Notes under the pieces: model-generated | Databases searched by the model: none | What the model saw: the letters and a program-made list of their open reading frames with translations, nothing else | Told to the model about the DNA's origin: nothing | Part shown: piece after piece, positions 17,032 to 25,378 of the stretch | Layout: every line of letters begins with the position of its first letter | Position numbering within the stretch: position 1 is the first letter of the stretch | Program-made: the position numbers and the translations under genes | Assembly: GCF_006716765.1 (NCBI RefSeq) | Contig: NZ_VFPO01000001.1 | Span: 2,790,001 to 2,854,000, forward strand | Origin: Actinomadura hallensis | GTDB taxonomy: Bacteria; Actinomycetota; Actinomycetes; Streptosporangiales; Streptosporangiaceae | Direction of reading: 5' to 3' | Length of the DNA: 64,000 nucleotides

Positions 17032-17210
17032 CAGATAGGGCCGGTGCACTTTCCTCAAAAGACGAGAAATCGACAGCCAGGTGAGGGACCGGTCGGCAAC
17101 TGGTCACAATATCCCCATGAATGCGGAATAGGCTTATACAGCACTGTTGTCTCAGTTGTTGTTGTTAGCGACCATGGCCTTGTTGATCATCTTCTCCGGA
17201 GGGAGTCGCC

Positions 17211-17978
17211 ATGGCCGCGGACATCCGCATCACCCGGCGCGGACTGCTCGGAGGCGCCGGTGCCGTGCTCGGCGGGGCGCTGCTCGGCCCGGTCGCCGGC
17301 GTCCCGCCGGCCGCGTCGGCGCTTGCCGCGCCCCGCGTCCACACGCGGTCCGAGTGGGGTGCGCGTCCGCCCGCGTCGCCGGCGCAGGTGATGGACCGGG
17401 CCCCCGACCGCATCGTCGTCCACCACACCGCCACGCCGAACTCCGCCGACCAGTCGCTGGAGCACGCCTTCGCGCTGTCCCGGTCGATCCAGGCGTACCA
17501 CATGGACAGCAACGGCTGGGCCGACACCGGTCAGCAGCTCACCATCAGCCGCGGCGGGCACCTGATGGAGGGACGCAACCGCAGCCTCGCCGCCATCCAC
17601 GCGGGCGATCACGTGGTCGGGGCGCACACCGCGAACCACAACAGCCACACGATCGGCATCGAGAACGAGGGCACGTACATGACGACCGGTCCCACCGGCC
17701 CGCTGTGGGACGCGCTCGTCGAGACCTGCGCGTGGCTGTGCGGCGTGTACGGGCTCGACCCGCACACGGCGATCGTGGGGCACCGGGACTTCAACGCCAC
17801 GGCCTGCCCCGGCGACGTCCTGTACGCGCGACTGCCGGAACTGCGCAACGAGGTCGCCGGGAGCCTCGGCGTGCGGAGCGTCGCGCCGCGCTCCGTCCAG
17901 GTTCCGAGCGGCCTGCCGGGACCGCGCCGCGCCTTCGACCACGGCCCGGCGGTGGGCCCCGGCGAGCGCACGCGCTGA
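17211..17978 (+). CDS. Tat-exported N-acetylmuramoyl-L-alanine amidase / PGRP
   Basis: The 255-residue protein has a twin-arginine signal (residues 6-10 ITRRG, then a Gly/Ala/Leu-rich core and an AAS-ALA-A cleavage region near 37). The mature part is a peptidoglycan-recognition/amidase_2 domain: TRSEWGARPP, RIVVHHTATPN, QAYHMDSNGWADTGQ, SHTIGIENEG and IVGHRDFNATACPG. The zinc ligands expected from the family are the His of VVHH, the His of GHRDF and the Cys of TACPG. It should cleave or bind peptidoglycan outside the membrane. GGAGGGAG precedes the ATG. Prior to it 180 bp of intergenic DNA holds an AT-rich promoter-like patch. Confidence 0.9.
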   Translation: MAADIRITRRGLLGGAGAVLGGALLGPVAGVPPAASALAAPRVHTRSEWGARPPASPAQVMDRAPDRIVVHHTATPNSADQSLEHAFALSRSIQAYHMDSNGWADTGQQLTISRGGHLMEGRNRSLAAIHAGDHVVGAHTANHNSHTIGIENEGTYMTTGPTGPLWDALVETCAWLCGVYGLDPHTAIVGHRDFNATACPGDVLYARLPELRNEVAGSLGVRSVAPRSVQVPSGLPGPRRAFDHGPAVGPGERTR

Positions 17979-18028
17979 TCCCACGCGCCGATCCCACGCG
18001 CCGATCCCACGCGCCGATCCCACTCGCT
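17977..18028. repeat. 13-bp tandem repeat x4 at the gene end
   Basis: GATCCCACGCGCC occurs at 17977, 17990, 18003 and, degenerate, at 18016. The array starts inside the TGA stop of the amidase gene. It has no hairpin potential beyond local pairing and may simply be slippage expansion. Confidence 0.8.
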
Positions 18029-18160
18029 CATCGCTCGGGCTCGTCCACGGGTCCGGCCGCAGGCGGCGGAAATCCGGAGGCCCGCGGGGCGGGCACAGTG
18101 CTACGGTGCCCACGCCGGCCGCGGGACTTCGGTGCGACTTCCGGACCCACCTCTTCAGTG

Positions 18161-18829
18161 ATGATTCGCAGTTCGCGCCTCCCTTCCCCGGCCGGCGTCC
18201 GATCCCCCCGGCACCGCGTCTACCGGCTGTTCCGCGAGCTGCGGCGCCGCGGCGTCAACAACCGCAGGACGCGGGCGATCATCCGGGACTGGATGGCCGG
18301 GCGCCGCGACCCGGCGTTCGACCTGGTCAAGTACCGGGGCGCGGTGAAGGCCGCGGTGAAGCACGCGCATCAGCGGCTCCCCGGGGAGCAGCGCGCGTTC
18401 CTCTTCGCCCCGTCCGGCGTCCGGGCGTTCGAGACGCCGCTCTTCGAGCGGTGGCGGCGGGCGCACTACGAGCAGTCGGCGATCTACGAGCTTCCCTACA
18501 CGGTCGCCGAGGGCTTCGCCGCGAAGCACCGGATCCCGCGCGAGGTCTTCCTGGAGCGCATCCGGCCCAGGATGACCCGGCTGGACCCCGGGCACCGGCT
18601 CGCCCCGGGGCAGCGCGTGATGATCGTCCACCTGAACCCGGTGTACGACGCCGACGACTTCGACGTGCGGCGGCCGGCGCCGGCCGTGCCGACCGCCGGC
18701 GTCCGCGACGCCGAGGACCTGCCCGCGCTGGTCGAGCCGGCCCGGTTCGCCGAGGGCCGGGTCGGGCTGGACCGGCTGCGGGCCCACCTGGACGACCGGG
18801 CCGCGCGGTTCCTGGGGGACGTCACATGA
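18161..18829 (+). CDS. hypothetical protein, 222 aa
   Basis: The ATG at 18161 (GTG one codon earlier is possible) starts MIRSSRLPSPAGVRSPRHRV. The body is basic and helical (YRLFRELRRRGVNNRRTRAI, then DWMAGRRDPAF) and ends in a domain with regular strands (GQRVMIVHLNPVYDADDFDV). No family is recognised. Its TGA overlaps the ATG of the next gene (ATGA at 18826), so the two form a translationally coupled pair. The phrase 'RGVNNRRTRAIIRDWMAGRRDP' looks nucleic-acid-binding in charge, but that is only an impression. Confidence 0.65.
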   Translation: MIRSSRLPSPAGVRSPRHRVYRLFRELRRRGVNNRRTRAIIRDWMAGRRDPAFDLVKYRGAVKAAVKHAHQRLPGEQRAFLFAPSGVRAFETPLFERWRRAHYEQSAIYELPYTVAEGFAAKHRIPREVFLERIRPRMTRLDPGHRLAPGQRVMIVHLNPVYDADDFDVRRPAPAVPTAGVRDAEDLPALVEPARFAEGRVGLDRLRAHLDDRAARFLGDVT

Positions 18830-19464
18830 CCTTCCGGCTCGACGGGCTGGTGACCCGGCCCGCGCAGGTGTGGGGCGGCGTGCGGAACCCGTCCACGGGC
18901 TGCGGCTGCACCGCAAGGTCTACGAGGACCCGGCGCCGTTCGTGGACGTCGGCGACGGGACGGTCTACACGTCGTACATCCCGCACGCGTTCGTGGCGAC
19001 CTGGAGCGAGCACGACCAGGGGCCCGCGCCTCCTACGGGACGCGGCTGCTGTGTACGGCCTGCTGAAGGCGCCCGCGGGGGATCTGTCGGCCGGCTCCAG
19101 CGAGGTCGAGCAATACCTCAACGGCTTCGAGCTGTCGCGGTTCCTGCCGTCGTTCGGGCTGCGCGGGGAGCACCACATCGGCGAGGTCATCACCGGCCGG
19201 GACGGCCGCATCGCCTACCTGAAGACCTTCCGGCTCTCGGACGCGCAGGTCAAGCGGGGGTTCCTGCTCAAGACGCCGGCCGCGCACGGGTGGCGGCTGA
19301 GCGCGGCGGCCGACGCGCTGGGCACCGACGAGACGACGCCGGCGATGCGGATCGAGCGCTCCGGGTTCGGCCACCTGCTGCGCCAGGACGTCCTGGACCA
19401 CTACAGGGCGCGGGCGGGAGCCAGGGCCTCCGGCAGGGGCGGCCGCCGGGGCCGGGTCACCTGA
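18826..19464 (+). pseudogene. frameshifted hypothetical gene (two compensating shifts)
   Basis: The start ATG overlaps the upstream stop. The first 25 codons (MTFRLDGLVTRPAQVWGG) and the last 145 codons (from RLLRDAAAVYGLLKAPAGDL on) share one frame. The stretch 18885-19020 is coding-like only in another frame (GLRLHRKVYEDPAPFVDVGD, then FVATWSEHDQG). One base appears lost near 18886 and one gained near 19025, so the frame is restored. Either two sequencing indels in GC-rich DNA or a real inactivation explains this. The conserved tail (YLNGFELSRFLPSFGLRGEH) shows a genuine protein, family unknown. It ends 8 nt inside the convergent deacetylase gene. Confidence 0.65.
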
Positions 19465-20269
19465 GGCCGGCGAACAGGTCGTCCTCCTTGTCGGGCGCCT
19501 CGACGCGGCTGAAGCGGCGGACGAACGCCTCGAACGAGAACGCGGCCTGCTGCACCTCCTCGGGCATCCGCAGGAGGAAGATGTTCTCGGCCTGGCTCGC
19601 GTGCGCCTGGAGGGCCTTGCGCTTGGCCTCCGTGTGCGCGGACACGTCGAGCATGCTGGTGATCAGCTCGTCGGGGGTGCCGAAGTCCTCGGGCGGGTCG
19701 AAGCCGATGTCCACGCCGGAGTCCCGGAGGGTCTGGATCATCTGCCTGACGCCCTCGCGGGGGATGGCGGTGTAGTACAGCTTGTCCGGCACGCCGCTCC
19801 TCTCGGCGGCGGCCATCGCGATGCGGTGGGCCTGGATGTGGTCGGGGTGGCCGTAGCCGCCGTTCTCGTCGTAGGTGACGACGACCTGCGGCCGGTAGCG
19901 CTCCATGAGGGCGGTGAGCCGCCCCGCGGACTCGTCCGGCGGGATGTTCGCGAACGCCTCGGGGTGGTCGTTGGCGGACCAGCCGTCCATGCCGGAGTCG
20001 CGGTAGCCGAGCAGCTCGAGGTGGGCGACGTCCAGCAGTTCCGCGGACTCGCGCAGCTCGGCGAGGCGCCGCTCGGCGACCTCCGCCGCGTCGTGGCCCG
20101 GCTCCCCGGGCTTCACCCCGCCGGGGCCGTCGCCCTGCTCCCCGTTCGTGCAGGTCACCAGGACCGTGCGGATGCCTTCGGCGGCGCAGCGGGCGAGCAG
20201 GCCGCCGGTGCCCATCACCTCGTCGTCGGGGTGGGCGTGGACGGCCATCAGCGTGAGTTCGTGCGTCAT
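19457..20269 (-). CDS. PIG-L/LmbE-family deacetylase (Mca-like)
   Basis: The 270-residue protein has the zinc-site motif AVHAHPDDEVMGTGG (H13, D16 expected ligands, D15 base) and the later ligand block GYGHPDHIQAHR (H141-H144). It belongs to the family of N-acetylglucosaminyl deacetylases that includes MshB (mycothiol synthesis) and Mca (mycothiol S-conjugate amidase). The order and the C-terminal segment (HTEAKRKALQAHASQAENIF) are consistent with that group, and actinomycetes need such enzymes, but the exact substrate is not readable. GAGGAG precedes the ATG. Confidence 0.82.
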   Translation of the reverse strand: MTHELTLMAVHAHPDDEVMGTGGLLARCAAEGIRTVLVTCTNGEQGDGPGGVKPGEPGHDAAEVAERRLAELRESAELLDVAHLELLGYRDSGMDGWSANDHPEAFANIPPDESAGRLTALMERYRPQVVVTYDENGGYGHPDHIQAHRIAMAAAERSGVPDKLYYTAIPREGVRQMIQTLRDSGVDIGFDPPEDFGTPDELITSMLDVSAHTEAKRKALQAHASQAENIFLLRMPEEVQQAAFSFEAFVRRFSRVEAPDKEDDLFAGLR

Positions 20270-20389
20270 CGGGGCTCCTCGTCTTCGGCGGCCCACTCTA
20301 CGAGTGCCCGGTGACATCGGCCGTTCCCGGGCACGGGGTGAGCAGAACGTCCCTTCGACGGCCGGTGCTCCATGCCGTACCGTCCGTGT

Positions 20390-20899
20390 ATGGGGTCGCC
20401 GCTGGTCCTCCTGGACGTCGACGGAGTGCTCAATCCCTTCGCCAGGCCCCACCGGGGCTACAAGCGTCACCGCTGCTCGCCGAACGGCATGAGCTTCAAA
20501 CTGTGGCTCGATTCCCGGCACGGCCCGTCCCTTCTCGGGCTGGCGGAGTCGGCGGGCGCCGAGCTGGCCTGGGCGAGCTACTGGTGCGAGAACGCCAACG
20601 TGTGGATCGCGCCGAGGGTGGGCCTGCCGGAGCTGCCCTTCGTGCCGATCCCGCGCTTCCCCGGCGCCGAGGAGGGCTGGACGCTCGGCGCCTGGAAGGC
20701 GCGTCACGTCGCCGCGTGGACGCAGGGGCGGCCGTTCGTCTGGTTCGAGGACGAGCCCGACGCCGCCGAGTGCGTCGCGGGCGAGCCTGACGTCGCCCGG
20801 CATCTGCTCGTGCGGATCGACCCCATGACCGGGCTGACCGACGCGCACCTCGCGTCCGCCGCGGACTGGCTGCGCGCCCTTCCGTCCGACCGGGCCTGA
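20390..20899 (+). CDS. HAD-like domain protein (HAD_SAK type)
   Basis: The protein (169 residues from ATG 20390) opens MGSPLVLLDVDGVLNPFARP. DVDGVLN is the HAD motif I with the nucleophile aspartate. Later motifs are WASYWCENAN and FVWFEDEPDA (acidic motif). This is the layout of the HAD domain found in Swiss-Army-Knife RNA-repair proteins, seen here as a single domain. No ribosome site precedes the ATG, but TACCGT lies exactly 6 nt before it, so the mRNA is probably leaderless. An ATG at 20372 is a possible alternative. Substrate unknown. Confidence 0.7.
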   Translation: MGSPLVLLDVDGVLNPFARPHRGYKRHRCSPNGMSFKLWLDSRHGPSLLGLAESAGAELAWASYWCENANVWIAPRVGLPELPFVPIPRFPGAEEGWTLGAWKARHVAAWTQGRPFVWFEDEPDAAECVAGEPDVARHLLVRIDPMTGLTDAHLASAADWLRALPSDRA

Positions 20900-20911
20900 C
20901 GGCGCCCGGCA

Positions 20912-20943
20912 CGGGTCCCGGAAGCCGAAGGTCCCGGGACCCG
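20912..20943 (+). terminator. GC-rich hairpin after the HAD gene
   Basis: CGGGTCCCGG at 20912-20921 pairs perfectly with CCGGGACCCG at 20934-20943 around a 12-nt loop. It lies 13 bp after the stop codon. No T tract follows, as is common in actinomycetes. Confidence 0.6.
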
Positions 20944-21062
20944 CCGGGGAGGGTCGGCAGGTGCCGAGCAGGGCCGCGAGGCCGCACGCGGCGATGGCGG
21001 CGAAAGATCTGTTCGTACGTCGAGATCACGATCGGGTCGCGGGCGTCCGTGGCGGGGAGGTT

Positions 21063-21102
21063 GCATTCGTCCAAGACGGCCCGGCGGCCGGCTCCGTAGC
21101 GT
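21063..21102 (+). promoter_or_regulatory. GCATTCGTCCAAGAC-N19-TAGCGT promoter-like motif
   Basis: GCATTCGTCCAAGAC (21063-21077) is followed after 19 nt by TAGCGT (21097-21102). The methyltransferase start lies 25 nt further at 21128. The same two elements with the same spacing occur at 24625-24664. This looks like a -35/-10 pair for an alternative sigma factor, or a regulator site plus a -10. Confidence 0.6.
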
Positions 21103-21127
21103 CGCGGGGAAGAGGAAGGAGCCGACG

Positions 21128-22132
21128 ATGTCGAGATCACCGCTGCTGGACCTGGTCTTCGGGTACATGCCGGCGCAGATGCTGCACGCGGCCGCCGAGC
21201 TTCGCGTGGCCGACGCCCTCGCGGACGGGCCGCGGACGAGCGCGGAACTGGCGGAGGAGACCGGGACCCACGCGCCGTCGCTGTACCGGTTGCTGCGCGG
21301 CCTCACCGCCCTGGGCGTCGTGGATCAGAAGGAGCGCGACCTGTTCGCGCTGACCGCCGAGGGGCAGCGGCTGCGCACCGGCGTCCCCGGTTCGATCCGC
21401 TCGCTGATCCTGCTGTTCTGCGGGCCGGACGTGTGGCGGACGTGGGGCGACATGACCGAGACGCTGCGCACCGGGGAGTACGCGTGGAAGCGCGTGACGG
21501 GGCGGACGTCGTTCGAGTTCTTCGAGTCCCACGCCGAGCTGGCCGCCACGTTCAACGAGGCCATGTCCGAGCACACCCGCGCCGTCGCGCCGGGAATCAT
21601 CGAGGCCCACGACTTCGCCCGCTACGGGACCGTCGCCGACCTCGGCGGCGGCGACGGCACGCTGCTCGCCGCGATCCTGCGCGCCAACCCCGGCGTCCGC
21701 GGCATGCTCGTCGACCTGCCCTCGGGGCTGAAGGCCGCGCCGGAGAGGCTGGCGGACGTGGCCGACCGCGCCGAGATCGTCCCGGGCGACTTCTTCGAGT
21801 CCGTCCCGGCGGGCGCCGACGCCTACGTCCTCAAGAGCGTCATCCACGACTGGGACGACGAGAAGGCCGCCGAGATCCTGCGGAACTGCCGCGCGGCGAT
21901 GGACCCCGGCGCCCGCCTGCTCGTGCTGGAGCAGGTCATGCCGGAGATAGTCACCCCTGAGATGGAGGGCATCGTCCGCAACGACCTCAACATGCTCGTC
22001 TCGACCGGAGGCCGCGAACGCACCGAGGGGGAGTTCCGGAACCTGCTGGAGGGCGCCGGGTTCACAGGGGTCACGCTGACCGGGCCGCTGCCGCCGTCCG
22101 CCTACCGCGTCATCGAGGCGCGGCCGGCGTAG
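21128..22132 (+). CDS. SAM-dependent O-methyltransferase (hydroxyneurosporene/ASMT type)
   Basis: The 334-residue protein has an N-terminal winged-helix dimer domain (MSRSPLLDLVFGYMPAQMLH, SLYRLLRGLTALGVV) and a Rossmann methyltransferase domain. The SAM site is DLGGGDG (171-177), preceded by GTVA. The expected catalytic histidine is H240 in KSVIHDWDDEKA. This is the layout of actinomycete small-molecule O-methyltransferases that act on phenolic or polyketide hydroxyls. AAGGAG lies just before the ATG (GGAAGGAGCCGACG ATG). No natural-product genes are adjacent, so the substrate is open. The promoter-like motif at 21063 is shared with the VOC and TIGR03086 genes. Confidence 0.88.
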   Translation: MSRSPLLDLVFGYMPAQMLHAAAELRVADALADGPRTSAELAEETGTHAPSLYRLLRGLTALGVVDQKERDLFALTAEGQRLRTGVPGSIRSLILLFCGPDVWRTWGDMTETLRTGEYAWKRVTGRTSFEFFESHAELAATFNEAMSEHTRAVAPGIIEAHDFARYGTVADLGGGDGTLLAAILRANPGVRGMLVDLPSGLKAAPERLADVADRAEIVPGDFFESVPAGADAYVLKSVIHDWDDEKAAEILRNCRAAMDPGARLLVLEQVMPEIVTPEMEGIVRNDLNMLVSTGGRERTEGEFRNLLEGAGFTGVTLTGPLPPSAYRVIEARPA

Positions 22133-22268
22133 TCCGTCTTTCACATCAGGGCCCGCTTACGTCCGGCGGCCGCGAACGTGCAGGATAGGGACTCGTCGCC
22201 TCGGCCCCCTCGGGGCCCTGGGGCGACGTCGCCCCCTGGCGTAGCAGCCCCCTGACGAAGGAGCCCGT

Positions 22269-23030
22269 ATGAGTTCACTCGCCGGACGCACCGCGCTGGT
22301 CACCGGAGGCGGCCGGGGCATCGGCCGGGCGATCGCCCTGGCCCTGGCCGCCGGCGGCGCCACGGTGGCCGTCGCCTACCGGCGCGACGAGGAGGCCGCG
22401 CGCAAGACCGTCGCCGACATCGAGGCCACGGGCGCGCGGGGCCACGCGTACCGCGCCTCGGTCGACGACCTGGAGGAGTGCCGCGCCCTGGCGTCCCGGA
22501 TCGAGTCGGAGCTCGGCGCCCTCGACATCCTCGTGCACAGCGCCGGGATCGCCAGCCGCGGCCACAGCGTCGCCGACACCGATCCCGCCGAGCTCGAGCG
22601 GGTCATGCGCGTGCACGCCCTCGGCCCGCACCACCTCAGCCAGGCGCTGCTGCCGCTGATGCGCCGCGCCGAGCGCAGCGACATGGTGTTCGTCTCCAGC
22701 GTGATCACCGACATGATGTCGGCCGGCGCCGGTCCCTATGCGATGGGCAAGGCCGCCATGGAGGCGCTCGCGCAGGTCCTCGCCAAGGAGGAGCGCGGCA
22801 ACGGCATGCACGTCAACGTCGTCGCGCCCGGCCTGGTCGACACCGACATGGGCAGGCGGCTCGTGCGCGCCACCGCCGGCATCGAGGACATCCGGCAGGC
22901 CGACGCCTCCTCTCCCTACGGGCACGTGTGCTCGCCGGAGGAGGTCGCCTCCGTGGTGCGGTTCCTGGTCTCGGACGACGCGTCCTACGTCACGGCGCAG
23001 CGCATCGTCGTCGACGGCGGGACGTTCTGA
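22269..23030 (+). CDS. SDR-family oxidoreductase
   Basis: The 253-residue classical short-chain dehydrogenase/reductase has a cofactor motif TGGGRGIG (12-19), HSAG in place of NNAG (90-93), catalytic Ser 143/144 (VFVSSVITDMM) and YxxxK as YAMGK (Y157, K161). The C-terminal SYVTAQRIVVDGGTF is standard. Basic residues at the end of the second strand (AYRRDEE) favour NADP(H). GAAGGAG precedes the ATG. Close relatives include FabG-like reductases; the substrate cannot be predicted. The gene stands alone, 136 bp behind the methyltransferase. Confidence 0.9.
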   Translation: MSSLAGRTALVTGGGRGIGRAIALALAAGGATVAVAYRRDEEAARKTVADIEATGARGHAYRASVDDLEECRALASRIESELGALDILVHSAGIASRGHSVADTDPAELERVMRVHALGPHHLSQALLPLMRRAERSDMVFVSSVITDMMSAGAGPYAMGKAAMEALAQVLAKEERGNGMHVNVVAPGLVDTDMGRRLVRATAGIEDIRQADASSPYGHVCSPEEVASVVRFLVSDDASYVTAQRIVVDGGTF

Positions 23031-23089
23031 CGCGGGCCTCCGGCCGAGTCGCCGCGCCGAGCGCCCGGCAGGGGCTCGGCGCGGCTCAC

Positions 23090-23725
23090 TCAGTGGCGGG
23101 TCCAGTCGGGCTGGAGGAAGTCGGCGACGCGGGCGTGCCGCCCGAGCAGCACCACCTCGCGGAACTGCCACAGCAGCGCGCCGGTCGGGGCGTGGACGCG
23201 CCATCGCGGGGCGAGCCGCATCTGCAGGAGGCGCCCGCCGTCCGGCTGCGGCACCCACACCGGGGTGTCGTCGGCGGCGAGCCTGCGCAGGCTCGCGTGG
23301 TGGACGGAGTGCACCTCGTCCGGGCTGGGCGTCAGCGGCCCGGGGTCGTCCAGCACCGCCACCACCGGCGTGATCGAGAAACCGGACGTGGCGGGGAAGT
23401 CGTCGAGCCTGCCGACGATGTCCTCCGGGCCCACGGTGAGGCCGATCTCCTCGTGCAGCTCGCGCAGCGCCGCCTCCTCGGGCGTCTCGCCGTCATCCAG
23501 CCGCCCGCCCGGCAACCCCCACTGCCCGGCGTTGCGCCCCCGGTAGGCGCGCTTGATCAGGATCACCGAGGGGACGCCGTCGTGCTCCACCGCGCACAGC
23601 ACGACACCGGCGCGGCGCAGGCCGGGCCGGTCCGGGACGGTCGTGTGGCGGAAGGCGCCGAGCCGCCCGGCGGCGACGCCGCGGAACGCGCCGAGGTCGT
23701 CCAGCGGATCGAGGGGGTCGCTCAT
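23090..23725 (-). CDS. NUDIX hydrolase
   Basis: The 211-residue protein has a complete Nudix box GRLDDGETPEEAALRELHEEIGL (G...GE...REUHEEUG; the general form is GX5EX7REUXEEXGU). It should hydrolyse a nucleoside-diphosphate-linked substrate, with glutamates of REL-HEE binding divalent metal. It starts with an ATG that overlaps the AraC-family gene's stop (ATGA at 23722-23725), so the two are coupled. N-terminal residues 1-45 (DPLDDLGAFRGVAAGRLGAF) are variable. Downstream is the end of the window's SDR block, convergent. The true substrate is not readable. Confidence 0.9.
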   Translation of the reverse strand: MSDPLDPLDDLGAFRGVAAGRLGAFRHTTVPDRPGLRRAGVVLCAVEHDGVPSVILIKRAYRGRNAGQWGLPGGRLDDGETPEEAALRELHEEIGLTVGPEDIVGRLDDFPATSGFSITPVVAVLDDPGPLTPSPDEVHSVHHASLRRLAADDTPVWVPQPDGGRLLQMRLAPRWRVHAPTGALLWQFREVVLLGRHARVADFLQPDWTRH

Positions 23726-24585
23726 GAGTCGATGGTGCCAGGCGCGGGCCCGCGTCGCGCCCCCGCCTCCCGCGCGTACCGCGCCGGCGGGACGCCGACC
23801 GCCGCGCTGAAATCGCGGGTGAAGTGCGCCTGGTCGGCGTAGCCGAGCTCGGCCGCCAGCTCCGCCCAGTCGACGTCCGCGCCGGACGCCGCCCGCTCGT
23901 GGGCCTCCTGCATCCGGTACCGCCGGATGACCCACTTCGGCCCGACCCCCACGTACTCGTGGAACAGGCGCTGCAGGCCGCGGACGCTGAGGCCCGCGTC
24001 GTCGGCCAGCTCGCCGACCCGCAGCGGGCCCGGCCGCGCCGCGATCCGCGTGACGATCGCGGCCGCCAGCTCGGCGGACGGGTCGCGCTCCGGGCGCCGG
24101 CCGGCGAGGAACTCCGTGAGCAGCCCGAGTCCCTCCTCGGGCCCGCGGGCCGCGAAGATCTCCCGGGCGAGGGCCGTGCCCTCCCGTCCGAACACCTCGT
24201 CCACCCCGGCGAAGCGGCCGGTGAACGCCGAGACCGGCACCCCGGCGCCGAGGAACGGCCGGAACCCGCCGGGACGGAAGCCGGCCCCGACCACGTGACC
24301 GTCGTCCGCCAGCTCCTCGGCGAACTCGCCGCGCACCACGCCCACGACGCGCGCCCGCGTCGCCCCGGCGGTCAGGTAGCGGGTGAAGGTCATGTGGACG
24401 CACGGCGTCGTCAGCAGCCGCTGCCGGTGCGGGGCCCGGCCGCGCAGGTCCCAGCGCAGCACCCAGAAGAAGCCGACGAACGGGGCGAGCTCCGGCGGCG
24501 GCGCGGCCCGCTCGACGCGGAAGCGGCGCATCCCGGTCCGCGGGTGCAGGATGCCGCGCGTCCCACCGGGCAGGGATCGGTCCAC
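23722..24585 (-). CDS. AraC-family regulator (DUF6597 N-terminal domain)
   Basis: The 287-residue protein has a DUF6597-type N-terminus (GILHPRTGMRRFRVERAAPP, FVGFFWVLRWDLRG) and a C-terminal AraC double HTH (LRVGELADDAGLSVRGLQRL, then LGYADQAHFTRDFSAAVGVP). I keep the longer start at 24585 because GILHPRTG is conserved in this group from memory; an internal ATG at 24531 is the alternative. It is divergent from the TIGR03086 gene. The intergenic motif at 24622-24664 lies between the two genes, so this protein is one candidate to bind it. Confidence 0.85.
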   Translation of the reverse strand: MDRSLPGGTRGILHPRTGMRRFRVERAAPPPELAPFVGFFWVLRWDLRGRAPHRQRLLTTPCVHMTFTRYLTAGATRARVVGVVRGEFAEELADDGHVVGAGFRPGGFRPFLGAGVPVSAFTGRFAGVDEVFGREGTALAREIFAARGPEEGLGLLTEFLAGRRPERDPSAELAAAIVTRIAARPGPLRVGELADDAGLSVRGLQRLFHEYVGVGPKWVIRRYRMQEAHERAASGADVDWAELAAELGYADQAHFTRDFSAAVGVPPARYAREAGARRGPAPGTIDS

Positions 24586-24621
24586 CGGCCAAGGCTAGCG
24601 CCGTCGGCCAAGGCCAGCGCT

Positions 24622-24664
24622 GTCGCGTTTGTTCAAGACCGGGCACGCCGGGAGTCCCTAGCGT
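24622..24664 (+). promoter_or_regulatory. GTCGCGTTTGTTCAAGAC-N19-TAGCGT promoter-like motif
   Basis: GTCGCGTTTGTTCAAGACCG (24622-24641) is followed, after exactly 19 nt from CAAGAC (24639), by TAGCGT (24659-24664), the same arrangement as at 21063-21102. The TIGR03086 gene starts at 24701. The three sites in this window share the consensus GTYGCRTTYGTYCAAGAC. Confidence 0.6.
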
Positions 24665-24700
24665 GGAAAGGTGTTCGAACGGATGAGCGAAGGGGGAGCC

Positions 24701-25276
24701 ATGGACGTCCGGAGCCAGATGCGTCCCGCCGCGGAGGCCGCGGCGGCGATCGTCATGGACATCCGCGAGGAGGAACTGGACGCGCCGACGCCCTGCGCCG
24801 GCTGGGACGTCCGCACGCTGATCAACCACCTGATCCTGTGGAGCGGGCGAGGCGAGGCCGCCGCCCGCAAGCGGCCGGTCACGGGGCCGGGGGAGGACCA
24901 CGACTTCACCGCCGAGCCGGGCTGGGCCGGGCGGTACGCCGAGCAGGTCCGCAGGACCGCCGACGCCTGGCAGGACCCGGCCGCGTGGGAGGGCCGCACG
25001 ACCCTCGGCGGCGGCGACGGCATGCCCGCGGAGTTCATCGGCGGGATCCTCTTCGGCGAATGCGTCACCCACGGCTGGGACCTCGCCGCCGCGACCGGGC
25101 GCGAGCCGGTCTTCCCGGACGAGGTCCTGCGGGTGGAGTGGGAGCGGCTCGTCCCGACCGCGGAGATGGGCCGCCGGTACGGGGCGTTCGGCCCGGAGGT
25201 GCCCGTCCCGGAGGACGCGCCGCTGCTCGACCGGATCGTCGGGCTGTCCGGGCGCGACCCCCGCTGGAAGCCCTGA
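24701..25276 (+). CDS. TIGR03086-family (DinB-like, metal-binding) protein
   Basis: The 191-residue protein begins MDVRSQMRPAAEAAAAIVMD. It has the hallmark PTPCAGWDVRTLINHLI in the first third and GILFGECVTHGWDLAAATGR in the middle. In this DinB/mycothiol-dependent-transferase-like fold the His of INHL and the HxxDLA (HGWDLA) histidine are the expected metal ligands. AGGGGGAG lies at the ATG 24701; two in-frame starts upstream have weaker sites. Family members are often mycothiol-dependent or stress-related, but the reaction is unknown. It is divergent from the AraC-family gene. Confidence 0.82.
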   Translation: MDVRSQMRPAAEAAAAIVMDIREEELDAPTPCAGWDVRTLINHLILWSGRGEAAARKRPVTGPGEDHDFTAEPGWAGRYAEQVRRTADAWQDPAAWEGRTTLGGGDGMPAEFIGGILFGECVTHGWDLAAATGREPVFPDEVLRVEWERLVPTAEMGRRYGAFGPEVPVPEDAPLLDRIVGLSGRDPRWKP

Positions 25277-25378
25277 GACCACCGGAACGGCCCGGAAAGT
25301 CCGGGGGAGGGGACGCGAAGTGCGCGGGCGCGCGGGTCCCGGGAGCGAAGGGGGCTCCGCGCGCTCTACCCTTGAGGC

